Below, piece after piece: positions 48,746-58,388 of a DNA stretch of 64,000 bases. The notes beneath the pieces are model-generated. The model was not told where the DNA came from. It worked only from the letters and a program-made list of their open reading frames with translations, and searched no databases. The stretch comes from Armatimonadota bacterium (lineage in GTDB: Bacteria > Armatimonadota > Fimbriimonadia > Fimbriimonadales > Fimbriimonadaceae): positions 1-64,000 of the forward strand of contig JAKOXK010000001.1 of NCBI GenBank assembly GCA_029781035.1, in the 5' to 3' direction. Numbering within the stretch: the first letter of the stretch is position 1; each line of letters begins with the position of its first letter. The translations under genes and the position numbers were made by a program.

Positions 48746-51700
48746 TCAGCCCCTCGCGGAAGTTGCCTTCCGCTTGATGTCCAACCAGCGAGAGACCTCG
48801 TTGACTGTGATCCATCCGTCCTTGTCGATGTCCATGGCTTGGGCTACGCCCTCGGGGACGCCGGTCGCAGTCATCTCCTTGACCGTGCACTTCTCCTTCG
48901 GGCCGTTCTTGGGTTGGTTGTAGCCACCGGGATCGGCCGCGTCCGAACTCAAGAAGCCCGTCGATATGTACGAGAAGTCCTCGGTGCCAACGGTTCCATT
49001 GCACGAGAAGTCGGCATTGCCGTTCGGCTCGCCGATCGCGCTGTTCGCCGAAGGGTGAGAGCCCCACTGGAAAGCGAAGACGCCATAGTCGAGGATGTCG
49101 ATCACGTTGTCTTCGTTGGCGTTGCCCCCGTACAGCGTAACCGTGCACGAGTACTGGTGGTTGGCGTCCATCGAGAGGCCGACCTTGTTGCCCAACGTGT
49201 GGACCGGATCCTTGGCCCACAGTTGTGTCAGAGTGTGGGTGCAGTCCGGGACACCGTCCGTTGCATCCAGCACGACCGATCCGGATCCGGCGGTAAAGGC
49301 GACCTGCTTGTCGACTTCGATCACCGGGTTGCTGCCTCCTCCGCCACCGAGCTTGATGTGGACCCAACGATTGACATTGGACGACACCCCATCGAGCACG
49401 ATCGTCGCCGAAACCTGCACCTTGTTGATGGTGAGCGTGGCGCTGGTCGTCGCCGTGTTGCCCGCGTCGTCTGCCGCTCCGATCGTGATGTGGGCCGTGC
49501 CACAAGGGCTCGCTGCTGAAACGACCGCGTCATAGCTGAACGTGTTCCCCGTGTCGGCTGACATCAGGGCGCCAGAGACACCCAGTTCTGGGATGTCGAT
49601 CGTCGGGAAGCCAGCCAGTCCAGCTTCGAGGTCGCGAGCGTCCACCGTGATGTGGACCGTGCCCTGAACCGTGACGTGGGCTCCGTTCAGCACGTCCGTC
49701 GCCCCCTGAGTCGCTGAGAGCGACGAGAGGACCGGCGCGGTGTTGTCGACCACGGTCGTGTTGGAGTCGAGCCTCGTCGCCGTTACGGCCGAGCCGAACT
49801 CATCCGAGAATCGAGTGACCAGACTTCCGTTACTGGCGTCAATTCCCAGAGCTGCCACCCCTTGCACTGGCGGGGCGGCGAAGGTCAAGTCACTCAGAGT
49901 GGCCCAAGTCTGGAGCCCCGAGTACAGGTTAATGTACGTGACGCCACCGTCGAGCAACAGACCGAACCCGAGGAAGTGAGACGTGAACGGCGAAACCGTA
50001 TAAGTGCGTCCGTCGAGGTTCCCTTGCACGGCCGGAACCATGTTGTTCAAGGCAGCCTGGAAGCCAGCCAATGGCCGGTCCACGTTCGCCATGCCCAGTC
50101 GGTAGTCAAGAGCGCCCGAGGACTTTGCGAACGGGCTGTCGCAGAAGGCGTACATGACGTTCAGAGGCCCACCGGTCGTGACGAAGCCTGACACTGTCAT
50201 CGAGGCCGTCGAGGATCCGGCAACCCCGCCACCGTCGGCTTCAACGATGAACCCGGCGTTCGTGTCGATGGTCGTACTGATGTTGCCGAGCGCGTAGGTC
50301 GTACCGGGGTGCGAGCCATTTAATGTCTGTGCCGTCGCCGAGGCAGCGCCCAGAGAGTCGACGTCCATGTGGAGGAGGAACCGGCTGGCCCCTGTCGTTT
50401 CGGTGACCGGGCTTGTCGTCAGCGTGCCGTCTGTGCTTCTCAGCGAGAGCACCAGGCTCGCGCCGGACTTAGCGATCGAGACGAGCGCGCCCTTCGTGCC
50501 CGTGTCACCCACTGCCGTGCATCCAATCTTGTAGGCGCTTCCAGAGACCTGGCCGCCACTGAGCCCGACGATGCATGACCAAGAAGCATCGGTGAGCATG
50601 ACCTCTTGGATCTTGGGCAGCTTGCCAAATGCCGAGTCAAAGGGAGTGTACGTGCCGTTGAGCGCAGATCCGCCGTTGCTGGACTCGGACACTTGGGTCG
50701 CACCGGTCGTTGCGGCGGAAGCCATATCCTTTTCCGGCATCATGTACGTTCCGTCGAGATCGACTGGGATTCCCTGTTCACCGACAGCCGCAACGAGGAC
50801 CGGAGACGTCGTGACCAGGCCGTAGACCCCGTCCCCTCCGGAAGGGCCTGATGACGAGCCAAAGAAGTTGTCAGCAGCGTCGGTGGGCACCGTTGACGAC
50901 TCGTTGTCGATCGCTACGCCCAAGACGCCCGTCGAATGACCCGGCCAGTCGTAGTATCCGTTGCCGGCAAAAGTGTTGTAGCGCAGGGTTGCTGTCGTTG
51001 TGTCGTTCGTCAGATAGCCGATGGCGACGCCAACTGTGCAACCCGTGAAGGTGTTGTACTGGGCCGTCAGGCCGGTGCCACCCAAAAAGTACGTGGTGGC
51101 CAAGATCCCCGCCGAGCTCGATCCGTCTGAATAAGCTACACCACGGCAATCACTGAACACGTTGTGGTCCACTTCGACCTGCGCTCCGCCCTCAAGCTCG
51201 ACGCCATAGTCCAGGGAATCAACGTCTCCCTTTCCCATGAAGCGACACCCGATAACGAGCGAACCGACGGTGTTGCCGTAGAAGTACGAATGAATGCGTC
51301 CTATGTTCTTGAACGTGCAGTTGTTGACCGTTCCGACCGCATCGATCGTGACGACTCCCCTACCGTCGTAGCCGGGGTAGGCGACGTTCTGGAACGTGCA
51401 CCCGAAGTACAGGCCCTTGCCGTACGATCGGATGACTTGGCCGATCTGGAAGCCAGACCCGTCGAAAGTCAAGTTCTTGACGATGATGTCGACGCCCGCG
51501 TCCACGAGGATCCATCCTCGAGCATCTCCTGATCCGCCGGTGTTGGCGGTCGGCACGATCGTGCTTGATGGATCATCGCCGATGATAGACAAGTCTTTTG
51601 TGACTTCGACTTGGTACGTGGCCGGATGCGAGCCAGCCCCGACTCGAATGACATTGCTCGCATCAGAGTTGGTGTTGGCCATCGCCACAGCGTCTTTCAA

Positions 51701-51820
51701 GTCGGAAAAGTCTCCAGGCACGTGGTACGTGGCAGACCATCCGAAGACGGACAACGCGGCCATGACCGCTACGCCCGTCGCTTTGGCCAGTTTGAACCTG
51801 GCCATCAGTTGTTTCCTCAT
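48746..51820 (-). CDS. Large secreted protein: N-terminal parallel beta-helix, C-terminal dockerin-like repeat and EF-hand (array member 3)
   Basis: ADNFFGSSSGPSGGDGVYG and repeated N-x-F/L beta-helix rungs; C-terminal GGNANEDNVIDILDYGVFAFQWG...GNADFSCNGTVGTEDFSY...DIDKDGWITVNEVSRWLDIKRKATSARG. Confidence 0.88.
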   Translation of the reverse strand: MRKQLMARFKLAKATGVAVMAALSVFGWSATYHVPGDFSDLKDAVAMANTNSDASNVIRVGAGSHPATYQVEVTKDLSIIGDDPSSTIVPTANTGGSGDARGWILVDAGVDIIVKNLTFDGSGFQIGQVIRSYGKGLYFGCTFQNVAYPGYDGRGVVTIDAVGTVNNCTFKNIGRIHSYFYGNTVGSLVIGCRFMGKGDVDSLDYGVELEGGAQVEVDHNVFSDCRGVAYSDGSSSAGILATTYFLGGTGLTAQYNTFTGCTVGVAIGYLTNDTTTATLRYNTFAGNGYYDWPGHSTGVLGVAIDNESSTVPTDAADNFFGSSSGPSGGDGVYGLVTTSPVLVAAVGEQGIPVDLDGTYMMPEKDMASAATTGATQVSESSNGGSALNGTYTPFDSAFGKLPKIQEVMLTDASWSCIVGLSGGQVSGSAYKIGCTAVGDTGTKGALVSIAKSGASLVLSLRSTDGTLTTSPVTETTGASRFLLHMDVDSLGAASATAQTLNGSHPGTTYALGNISTTIDTNAGFIVEADGGGVAGSSTASMTVSGFVTTGGPLNVMYAFCDSPFAKSSGALDYRLGMANVDRPLAGFQAALNNMVPAVQGNLDGRTYTVSPFTSHFLGFGLLLDGGVTYINLYSGLQTWATLSDLTFAAPPVQGVAALGIDASNGSLVTRFSDEFGSAVTATRLDSNTTVVDNTAPVLSSLSATQGATDVLNGAHVTVQGTVHITVDARDLEAGLAGFPTIDIPELGVSGALMSADTGNTFSYDAVVSAASPCGTAHITIGAADDAGNTATTSATLTINKVQVSATIVLDGVSSNVNRWVHIKLGGGGGSNPVIEVDKQVAFTAGSGSVVLDATDGVPDCTHTLTQLWAKDPVHTLGNKVGLSMDANHQYSCTVTLYGGNANEDNVIDILDYGVFAFQWGSHPSANSAIGEPNGNADFSCNGTVGTEDFSYISTGFLSSDAADPGGYNQPKNGPKEKCTVKEMTATGVPEGVAQAMDIDKDGWITVNEVSRWLDIKRKATSARG

Positions 51821-52060
51821 CTCATTTCTCCTCGTCCTGCCGCCAAACCGGCGTTACAGTCCTGCTGTCTTTTCGATCCCTGGCCCGAGAGCAGTGCTCT
51901 CGAACACTCTTCTGCCCGTCCCGTTTCCGTGACGGCGGCCCGCGATCCTTCGAATGGCACCTTTCCCCGCGACAATCGTTGCCCCGGTCTGGTTGTCGTG
52001 TTCAGGGAGCCAGGGAACCCCGCCCTCATGAAACGGGGTTCCTGTATTCCCTGATCTGTA

Positions 52061-54994
52061 TTAGCCGCGGCTTCCTGACTTGATCCGTCTCTTGGCGTCG
52101 AGCCAGCGAGCCACCTCGTCTGTCGTGATCCAACCGTCCTTGTCGGCGTCCATGGATTGGGCGACCGTCTCCGGCACGCCGGTACCGACCATCTCCTTCA
52201 CTGTGCATCTCTGCTTCGGTGTGGGCGAAGGTCCGGAGTAGTTGCCGGGCAGCGCGTCGTCGGACTGCAGGAAGTAGCTGCCAAAGAACGTGTAGTCCTC
52301 GATTCCGACCGACCCGTTGACTGAGAAATCAGCGTTGCCGCTCGGTTGGTTGATCACGCTGTTCAGCAGTTGGCTCGAGCCCCATTGGTAAGCGAAGACA
52401 CCAAAGTCGAGGATGTCGACGACTGAGTCTTCATTGGCATTGCCACCCCTCAGGACTACGGTCGGACCGGTGTACTGAGCGTTGCTGTCTTTGGCGAGAG
52501 TCACCTTCGTTCCCAAGGTGTGGACGGGATCCTTGGCCCACAGTTGCGTGACCGTGTGGGAGCAGTCCGGGACGCCGTCGAGCCCGTTCAACGTAACGGT
52601 TGCTGAGCCGCTGCTGAATGTGACGACCTTGTCGATCGAGACCGCGGTATTACCACCGCCACCACCGCCGATGACAAAGTGGATCCAGCGGTTGGCATTC
52701 GCCGACGTGCCCGCTAGTTGCAGCGTCACCGTGATCTGCGCTTTGTTCAGGGTGCCGGTCTGCTGTGAGGCATGGCCGACATTCAGGGCTCGGTCACTGG
52801 CCTGAGCGTCGAACTTCACCGTCCCGCAGGGAACGTTGACAGGCACGTTGTAGACGGCCTGGAACGTGTTCCCGCTGCCGGACGTCGTTGTCAGGGTCGT
52901 GGTCGAATTGTCGGCCCAAGTGATGGTGATGGTCGGACGGCCAAGCAGTCCTGTATGGTAGTCGCCTGCGTCGTCTGCCGAGACCGTGATAGTCATGGGC
53001 CCAGGAACGATGGTTCCGCTCCCGAGCAGGTTCCCTGCGCCTTGGGTTGCCGAGACGACAGACACCGCCGGGGCGGTGTTGTCAAGCAACACGACGTTCG
53101 AGGTCTGACGGATGCTCGGAATCACGTCACCGGACCCCGATGTGAAACGAGTCTTGATGCTCGAGTTTCCGTTGTCGGGATTGATCACGAGGTACGAGCT
53201 GCCCTGGCCGCTCGGTACGTAGGATCCGTTCGAATTGTCATAGGGCAGCACGGCCAATGTGGCGTTGCCCGAAGTTGGTGTCGGGTACGTGCCTGACGCC
53301 AAACCCTGCGTCAACGGGTTCAGAATGTGCTGATCGAACGGCAAGCCCGTGTAGTACGCGCCCACGACGGTGTTGTTGCTCGAGTCCTTCAGCGGATCCA
53401 GGATCTGGTAGCTGGTCGAAGTCAGGCCGCCGAAGGCCTGGAAGCCGTAGACCGGCTGAGTGAGGTTCGCCATGCCGATCCTCATCCCATAGGAACTCGG
53501 GTAGGTGACCGCGTTGTACACGTAGGAGGGCGTGAGATAGGGCATGTCGCAGTAGGCATAGACCGCGTTGACGTATGCAGACGTGGTGAAGTTGCTGACC
53601 TGGATGTTGCCCGCAGCGTTCGGCACGCCAGCCGCCGTGTACCCGGCGACAAATCCCTCACCGCCAGCGAGGGCGCTGCCAACGGTCATCGAGCCGAGGC
53701 TGACCGGTGAATAGTCGAGGGTCGCACCGTTCAACTTCACAACGCTCCCCGACAGGTTGCCGGAGCCATCGACGTGCACCCTCACTCGCACCTTGTTCAC
53801 GTCCGCGGGAACGGCGAACGCGGTTCCTCCGTCCGTGATGGTGTTTGTATTCATGTCGTCGGTCGAAAGTGAGACCTTGTAGCCGGTTCCGTCCCAATAG
53901 ACGCGGGCTCCGCGGAAGAACGTCGACCCGACGCCCAGTCCGAAGGTCTCCGTGTTCGTCGCCCAAGTACCACCGACATTCAAGTCGGCTTCGAAGTCAA
54001 AGCCAGAACTGATGTCGCCCGCACTCAGGGTGAGCGGAGTCGGCTTCTTGTATGCATCGGAGAACGGTGTGTACGTTCCCTCGTCGGTGCTGGCGACGTC
54101 TTGGCTCCGCTCGATCACTTGGTCGGAACCGTCCAACGGGAACGTCGCAGCGACGGCAGCGCCGCTGGTGCTCGATCCCGAGGAGGCCGACGTGTAACCG
54201 CCGTTGAGGTCGACAGGCAGGCCATTGAGCGGCTGTGGCTCGCTGGCTGTCTCCAAGTCGTCAAAGTAGACCGAATAGGGGTCCGTCTGGCTAAAGAGGT
54301 ACGACTCGAGCATGACGTCCCGGAAGCGCAGTGCCGGACCAAAGTAGTTCGGCGAGTTACCGACATAGCCGGTGCTGACTGTCTTCGTGTAGACGATGCT
54401 GCCGTCGATCGAGAACTCGATCATGCTGTTGGCCAAGCGCATCTGCACTGTGTGCCACGTGCCAGGAGTCGCTGGCACAGACAGGTCGATCCACCCTCCG
54501 TTCCAGTCGTCCCAGACTCGGAAGCGAGGCACAAGGCCTGAGGACGAGAAGCTGAAGATCGGATAGGCGGAGATATCGATCTCCGTGCCCGGATTGTTGT
54601 TCTTGCCGTCGTCGGCCGTCACCCAGATCGACGAGACGCGCTGCTTGGTGGCGGCGTCGGCAGGGATGTACATCTTGGCCCGGACGATCGTCGCTTCGGG
54701 ATTTTCGAGCAAGAGCGTGCGCCCTTGCCAGGAGTAAAAGCTGTTGACCGGCCCGCTTGGATCGAGAGCCAGCTCTAGCCGGTTGTCGCCGTCGAAATAC
54801 GTCTTCTGGAACTTCAATGGCGCATACCGGTCTGGTGACCAGTTCGTGTATGTCGCTGACCCGTTCGTCAAGCTCGGATCGGCGTCAAAGTGATTGACGA
54901 AGTAGTTGCTCGCCAAGGCGCCTTGGGCCAGCGCACCGGCAGCAAGTGCGCCGAACAGGGCGCGCTTGGTGTCCTTTCCTGTCCAATGTTGCAT
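52061..54994 (-). CDS. Large secreted protein: N-terminal LamG/ConA-like domain, C-terminal dockerin-like repeat and EF-hand (array member 2)
   Basis: MQHWTGKDTKRALFGALAAGALAQGALASNYFVNHFDAD; GTWHTVQMRLANSMIEFSIDGSIVYTKTV (lectin-like); C-terminal GGNANEDSVVDILDFGVFAYQWG...DADKDGWITTDEVARWLDAKRRIKSGSRG. Confidence 0.88.
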   Translation of the reverse strand: MQHWTGKDTKRALFGALAAGALAQGALASNYFVNHFDADPSLTNGSATYTNWSPDRYAPLKFQKTYFDGDNRLELALDPSGPVNSFYSWQGRTLLLENPEATIVRAKMYIPADAATKQRVSSIWVTADDGKNNNPGTEIDISAYPIFSFSSSGLVPRFRVWDDWNGGWIDLSVPATPGTWHTVQMRLANSMIEFSIDGSIVYTKTVSTGYVGNSPNYFGPALRFRDVMLESYLFSQTDPYSVYFDDLETASEPQPLNGLPVDLNGGYTSASSGSSTSGAAVAATFPLDGSDQVIERSQDVASTDEGTYTPFSDAYKKPTPLTLSAGDISSGFDFEADLNVGGTWATNTETFGLGVGSTFFRGARVYWDGTGYKVSLSTDDMNTNTITDGGTAFAVPADVNKVRVRVHVDGSGNLSGSVVKLNGATLDYSPVSLGSMTVGSALAGGEGFVAGYTAAGVPNAAGNIQVSNFTTSAYVNAVYAYCDMPYLTPSYVYNAVTYPSSYGMRIGMANLTQPVYGFQAFGGLTSTSYQILDPLKDSSNNTVVGAYYTGLPFDQHILNPLTQGLASGTYPTPTSGNATLAVLPYDNSNGSYVPSGQGSSYLVINPDNGNSSIKTRFTSGSGDVIPSIRQTSNVVLLDNTAPAVSVVSATQGAGNLLGSGTIVPGPMTITVSADDAGDYHTGLLGRPTITITWADNSTTTLTTTSGSGNTFQAVYNVPVNVPCGTVKFDAQASDRALNVGHASQQTGTLNKAQITVTLQLAGTSANANRWIHFVIGGGGGGNTAVSIDKVVTFSSGSATVTLNGLDGVPDCSHTVTQLWAKDPVHTLGTKVTLAKDSNAQYTGPTVVLRGGNANEDSVVDILDFGVFAYQWGSSQLLNSVINQPSGNADFSVNGSVGIEDYTFFGSYFLQSDDALPGNYSGPSPTPKQRCTVKEMVGTGVPETVAQSMDADKDGWITTDEVARWLDAKRRIKSGSRG

Positions 54995-55074
54995 GTGGTT
55001 ACTCTCTTCTCTCGAACTCCAGTGTTCTTTGCACGGGCTGGGGACGGACACAGCCCGTCCCCAGCGGACTGGCT

Positions 55075-57969
55075 CTAGGGTTTGCCTCCTAGAGACAGGT
55101 GCTGCTTAATGACAAGCCATTGGGCCACTTCTTTGACCGTGATCCAACCGTCCTTGTCAGCGTCCATGGCTTGTGCGATCCCCTCGGGTACACCACCCAA
55201 GACCATCTCCTTGACTGTGCACTTGTCCTTCGGCTTCTGTTGCGGGCCATCGTAATTGCCCGGAAGCGGATCGTCGGCCGAAAGGAAGTGACCGACGCCA
55301 AAGAAGGTGTAGTCCACTGTCCCGACGTGACCGGAGCAGTCAAAGTCCGCGTTGCCGGGGTCGTTGACTGCACTGTTGACCGGCTCTGGCGAGCCCCACT
55401 GAACCGCGAACACGCCAAAGTCAAGGATGTCGATGACCGAGTCGCTGTTCGCGTTGCCTCCAAGGAGATGGAGATCCGCATGGCCGGTGTACTGACCGTC
55501 CCCACTCGTGTCGAGGCTCACGAGCCTCCCCAGAGTGTGCACAGGATCCTTGGCCCACAACTGAGTGAGCGTGTGCGTACAGTCAGGGACACCATCGAGA
55601 CCATTGAGGACCAAGTTCAACGCCTGTCCGCTCGTGAAGGTCACGAGCTTGTTGATCGTCACAGGTGTGTGGTTCGTGCCTCCACCGCCGACAACGAACT
55701 GGATCCAGCGGGTCGCGTTCGCCGACGTGCTGTCCAGGTAGAGGTTGCACGAGATGGTCGCGATATTGACGTTGAAGTTCGCAACCGCTGTGTTCGTGTT
55801 GCCGGAATCGTCCACGGCCGTGGCTGTGATCGTTGCCGGTCCGCAAGGGACTGTCGAGTCCAGGTTGAATGTAGCCGTATAGTCGTCGCCTTGATTCGCG
55901 CTCATCGCCAGGTTGGTGACGGAGCTGTCTGCCCACGTGATCTTCAGGGTCGGGAATCCGCTCAATCCTGAGGGCTTGGAACCCAAGTCCATGGCGCTCA
56001 CGTGGATCGTCATGGGCCCCTGCACTGCCAGTCCGCCAATGACGTTGCCTTGCGACTGGTTCGCGCTCGTGATGGAGACCGTCGGAGGCGTGAAGTCCGC
56101 GACCACTGTGTTCGATGTCTGCAGCAGGCTCGGCAGGAGTTGTCCGCCACCGTACAGGCTGAAGCGGGTCACAAACCCATGGCCGTTGTCGGCGGCGATG
56201 CCCAACGTGTTGGTGCACTCGCCCGAGACGCTGTAGGGCAGCCAAGCGAGCGCCGCACCCGTCTGAGTCCCCGAGGCACCGTAGGGCGACTGCCCTGAGG
56301 AAAGCCCGTTCGTACGCGGATCCAGGAAGTGCGTGGCAAACGGTGAGGCCGTGTAATAGGCGTTAGCGCTACCAAGGTCGACCAAGGATTGCGCCAGCGT
56401 CGAGGTGCCGAACGCCTGGAAGCCGACGACAGGGCTGGACACGTTGGCCATGCCAACGCGATAGACCGCCTGGTCACCCGACTTCAAATAAGGGTCGTCG
56501 GCAAACGCGTATAGGACGTTGTTCGTCGCCGAGGTTGTGAAGTGGCTCACTGTCGCCGTCGCTTGACCGCCTGTGAAAGCACTGTAGTCACGATCGAACG
56601 CCGTGTAGAAGTGCGCTGTCGCCATTCCCGACCCAGCTGTACAGTTGACCGACTGCGTCGTTCCTGGGGCCGTGCCGTCGAGTGTCGTCACGGTCATGAC
56701 CGCTGCGCCACCGCCATCGATGTCGAAGCGCACGAGGAACTTCGTCGCCCCGGTCGTATCGGCAGGGATCAACTGATCGTCCGTGCGCGTCGAAGCGTCG
56801 AAGCGGAATCCCGTTCCGGGGAACGGCAGGTCCACGACCGCCTCGCACAAGTCTCCGCTCGACGGATAGTTGGCGTTGCTGTCGTGGGCACCAACGATGA
56901 AGCTGGATCCGTCCCTCCAATTAGGATAGTAGTAGCCGTGCGTCAGGCTCCAGGTGCCCCCCAGGTCGACTTCAAACTGGAAGCTACGCCCTAGCAGGTT
57001 GACTTGGAGAGGGGTTGGTGGTTTCGTGGCGTGTGAGAACGGTGTGAAGCTGCCTTGGGTGGCGGGAACGTTGTTGCTCGACTCAGTCACGTCGACGAAA
57101 GTCTCTCCGCTGTTTCCGGTCGTCGCGGCCGCGCCATCGACTTGTTGGGTCGGACAAGAAGGCTCGTAGTAGTTACCGTTGAGGTCTACGGGCAGTCCCC
57201 ACGGATCGCCGCTAGGCATTGCCGAAATGTTGTCCCAGTAGACGTCGTAGTCGGCGTTGTAGTTCTTCGAGTTCATGATGACCCCGCTGAACTTGACCGA
57301 ACCGTACGTGCAGTTGTCCGTATAGACCAACTGTCCGTCGATGTAGGCTTCATACGCTGTCGGCGTCAGACGGATCTCGAAGTGGTGCCACTTGTCGACG
57401 TCGGCGTTGGTCAAAGCCTTGATGTTGACCCAGCCGGCAGTCGCATGGGCGCCATCGCCGGGGATCTGCCTTGTATCGTTGGTCCAGAACCGGAAATCAC
57501 CTGTCGTATCAGTCGTCTGCCCCACTGTCGAGTGATCGTTCGCTACATCCAAGATGGGATAACCCTGGATTGCGTTGGACCCGTCTACGGCGACGCCCCA
57601 GATACCAGTCCTCCGTTCGTTGCTCAAGAAGCTCGAGTCGACATAGACGTCGCCCGAAATCATCGTGTAGGTGCCGTTGTCCAAGACGAGCCAACGGCCT
57701 TGAGTGTTGTAAAACCCGTCGCTCTGGTGGTCGGCTGCGGCGATCCCGATGTGAAGCCGGTTGCCACTCAGCGCGTTTACACTTTCAAACGCAGCTGGCT
57801 TGTAACGATCGATACCCCAGATCGTGGTCGTCGCCGTGTTGCCAACGGGAACACTGCTGTCGAACGGATTTACAAAGTAGTTCGAGGCTCCTGCGGCCGC
57901 GGCCAGGCTCAGCGCCAAACCTGTGGCCAGCAATCCCCTCCTTGTCTTGCTGAATGAACGTACTGTCAT
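55075..57969 (-). CDS. Large secreted protein: Tat-like signal, LamG/ConA-like domain, C-terminal dockerin-like repeat and EF-hand (array member 1)
   Basis: MTVRSFSKTRRGLLATGLALSLAAAAGASNYFVNPFDSS; DKWHHFEIRLTPTAYEAYIDGQLVYTDN; C-terminal GGNANSDSVIDILDFGVFAVQWG...DADKDGWITVKEVAQWLVIKQHLSLGGKP. GGAGGAA precedes the chosen ATG. Confidence 0.88.
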   Translation of the reverse strand: MTVRSFSKTRRGLLATGLALSLAAAAGASNYFVNPFDSSVPVGNTATTTIWGIDRYKPAAFESVNALSGNRLHIGIAAADHQSDGFYNTQGRWLVLDNGTYTMISGDVYVDSSFLSNERRTGIWGVAVDGSNAIQGYPILDVANDHSTVGQTTDTTGDFRFWTNDTRQIPGDGAHATAGWVNIKALTNADVDKWHHFEIRLTPTAYEAYIDGQLVYTDNCTYGSVKFSGVIMNSKNYNADYDVYWDNISAMPSGDPWGLPVDLNGNYYEPSCPTQQVDGAAATTGNSGETFVDVTESSNNVPATQGSFTPFSHATKPPTPLQVNLLGRSFQFEVDLGGTWSLTHGYYYPNWRDGSSFIVGAHDSNANYPSSGDLCEAVVDLPFPGTGFRFDASTRTDDQLIPADTTGATKFLVRFDIDGGGAAVMTVTTLDGTAPGTTQSVNCTAGSGMATAHFYTAFDRDYSAFTGGQATATVSHFTTSATNNVLYAFADDPYLKSGDQAVYRVGMANVSSPVVGFQAFGTSTLAQSLVDLGSANAYYTASPFATHFLDPRTNGLSSGQSPYGASGTQTGAALAWLPYSVSGECTNTLGIAADNGHGFVTRFSLYGGGQLLPSLLQTSNTVVADFTPPTVSITSANQSQGNVIGGLAVQGPMTIHVSAMDLGSKPSGLSGFPTLKITWADSSVTNLAMSANQGDDYTATFNLDSTVPCGPATITATAVDDSGNTNTAVANFNVNIATISCNLYLDSTSANATRWIQFVVGGGGTNHTPVTINKLVTFTSGQALNLVLNGLDGVPDCTHTLTQLWAKDPVHTLGRLVSLDTSGDGQYTGHADLHLLGGNANSDSVIDILDFGVFAVQWGSPEPVNSAVNDPGNADFDCSGHVGTVDYTFFGVGHFLSADDPLPGNYDGPQQKPKDKCTVKEMVLGGVPEGIAQAMDADKDGWITVKEVAQWLVIKQHLSLGGKP

Positions 57970-58325
57970 CCCCAATTCCTCCAAGGCCGGCCGAAAGGAC
58001 GAACGGCGTGCTATGAGGCCCCTGCCCCTTGTGACCACCTCCTAGCAATAAAAAACGTCGCTCATTTGAGCGGAGAACCAGCTCCAACGCCCTTACCGGA
58101 CCTGAGTCTTCCACCAGCGTGTCGGACTCTGCGTTACTCCGGATCGACCCCGAACCTTAGTCTCCGGCCAATCGGACCGGATGCATTATCCATCGTTTTC
58201 GAGCGTTTTTGCCATCCCACTTTTGCTGTCCTCTTTTTGGCGTACACGAAACGACGACACAGGCTCAAATTGGAGCGGCCACCCTAGAAGGCTCTCCAAA
58301 AAACCCCTCACCATACAGATAAGAT

Positions 58326-58377
58326 CGCTATAATGTATGCCCCAATTGGCGGGCTCAATACGCTATAACCATTGGCG
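58326..58377. promoter_or_regulatory. Duplicated motif CGCTATAA...ATTGGCG upstream of the LuxR-type gene
   Basis: CGCTATAA (58326-58333)/ATTGGCG (58345-58351) and CGCTATAA (58361-58368)/ATTGGCG (58371-58377). Confidence 0.4.
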
Positions 58378-58388
58378 ACAGGGCGGCG

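Noticed and set aside
47627-49519. 630-aa + strand ORF
   Set aside because: Antisense shadow of the 45566-48637 and 48746-51820 genes. Composition (Arg/Val/Asp-rich, no motifs) is typical of high-GC reverse-frame ORFs.
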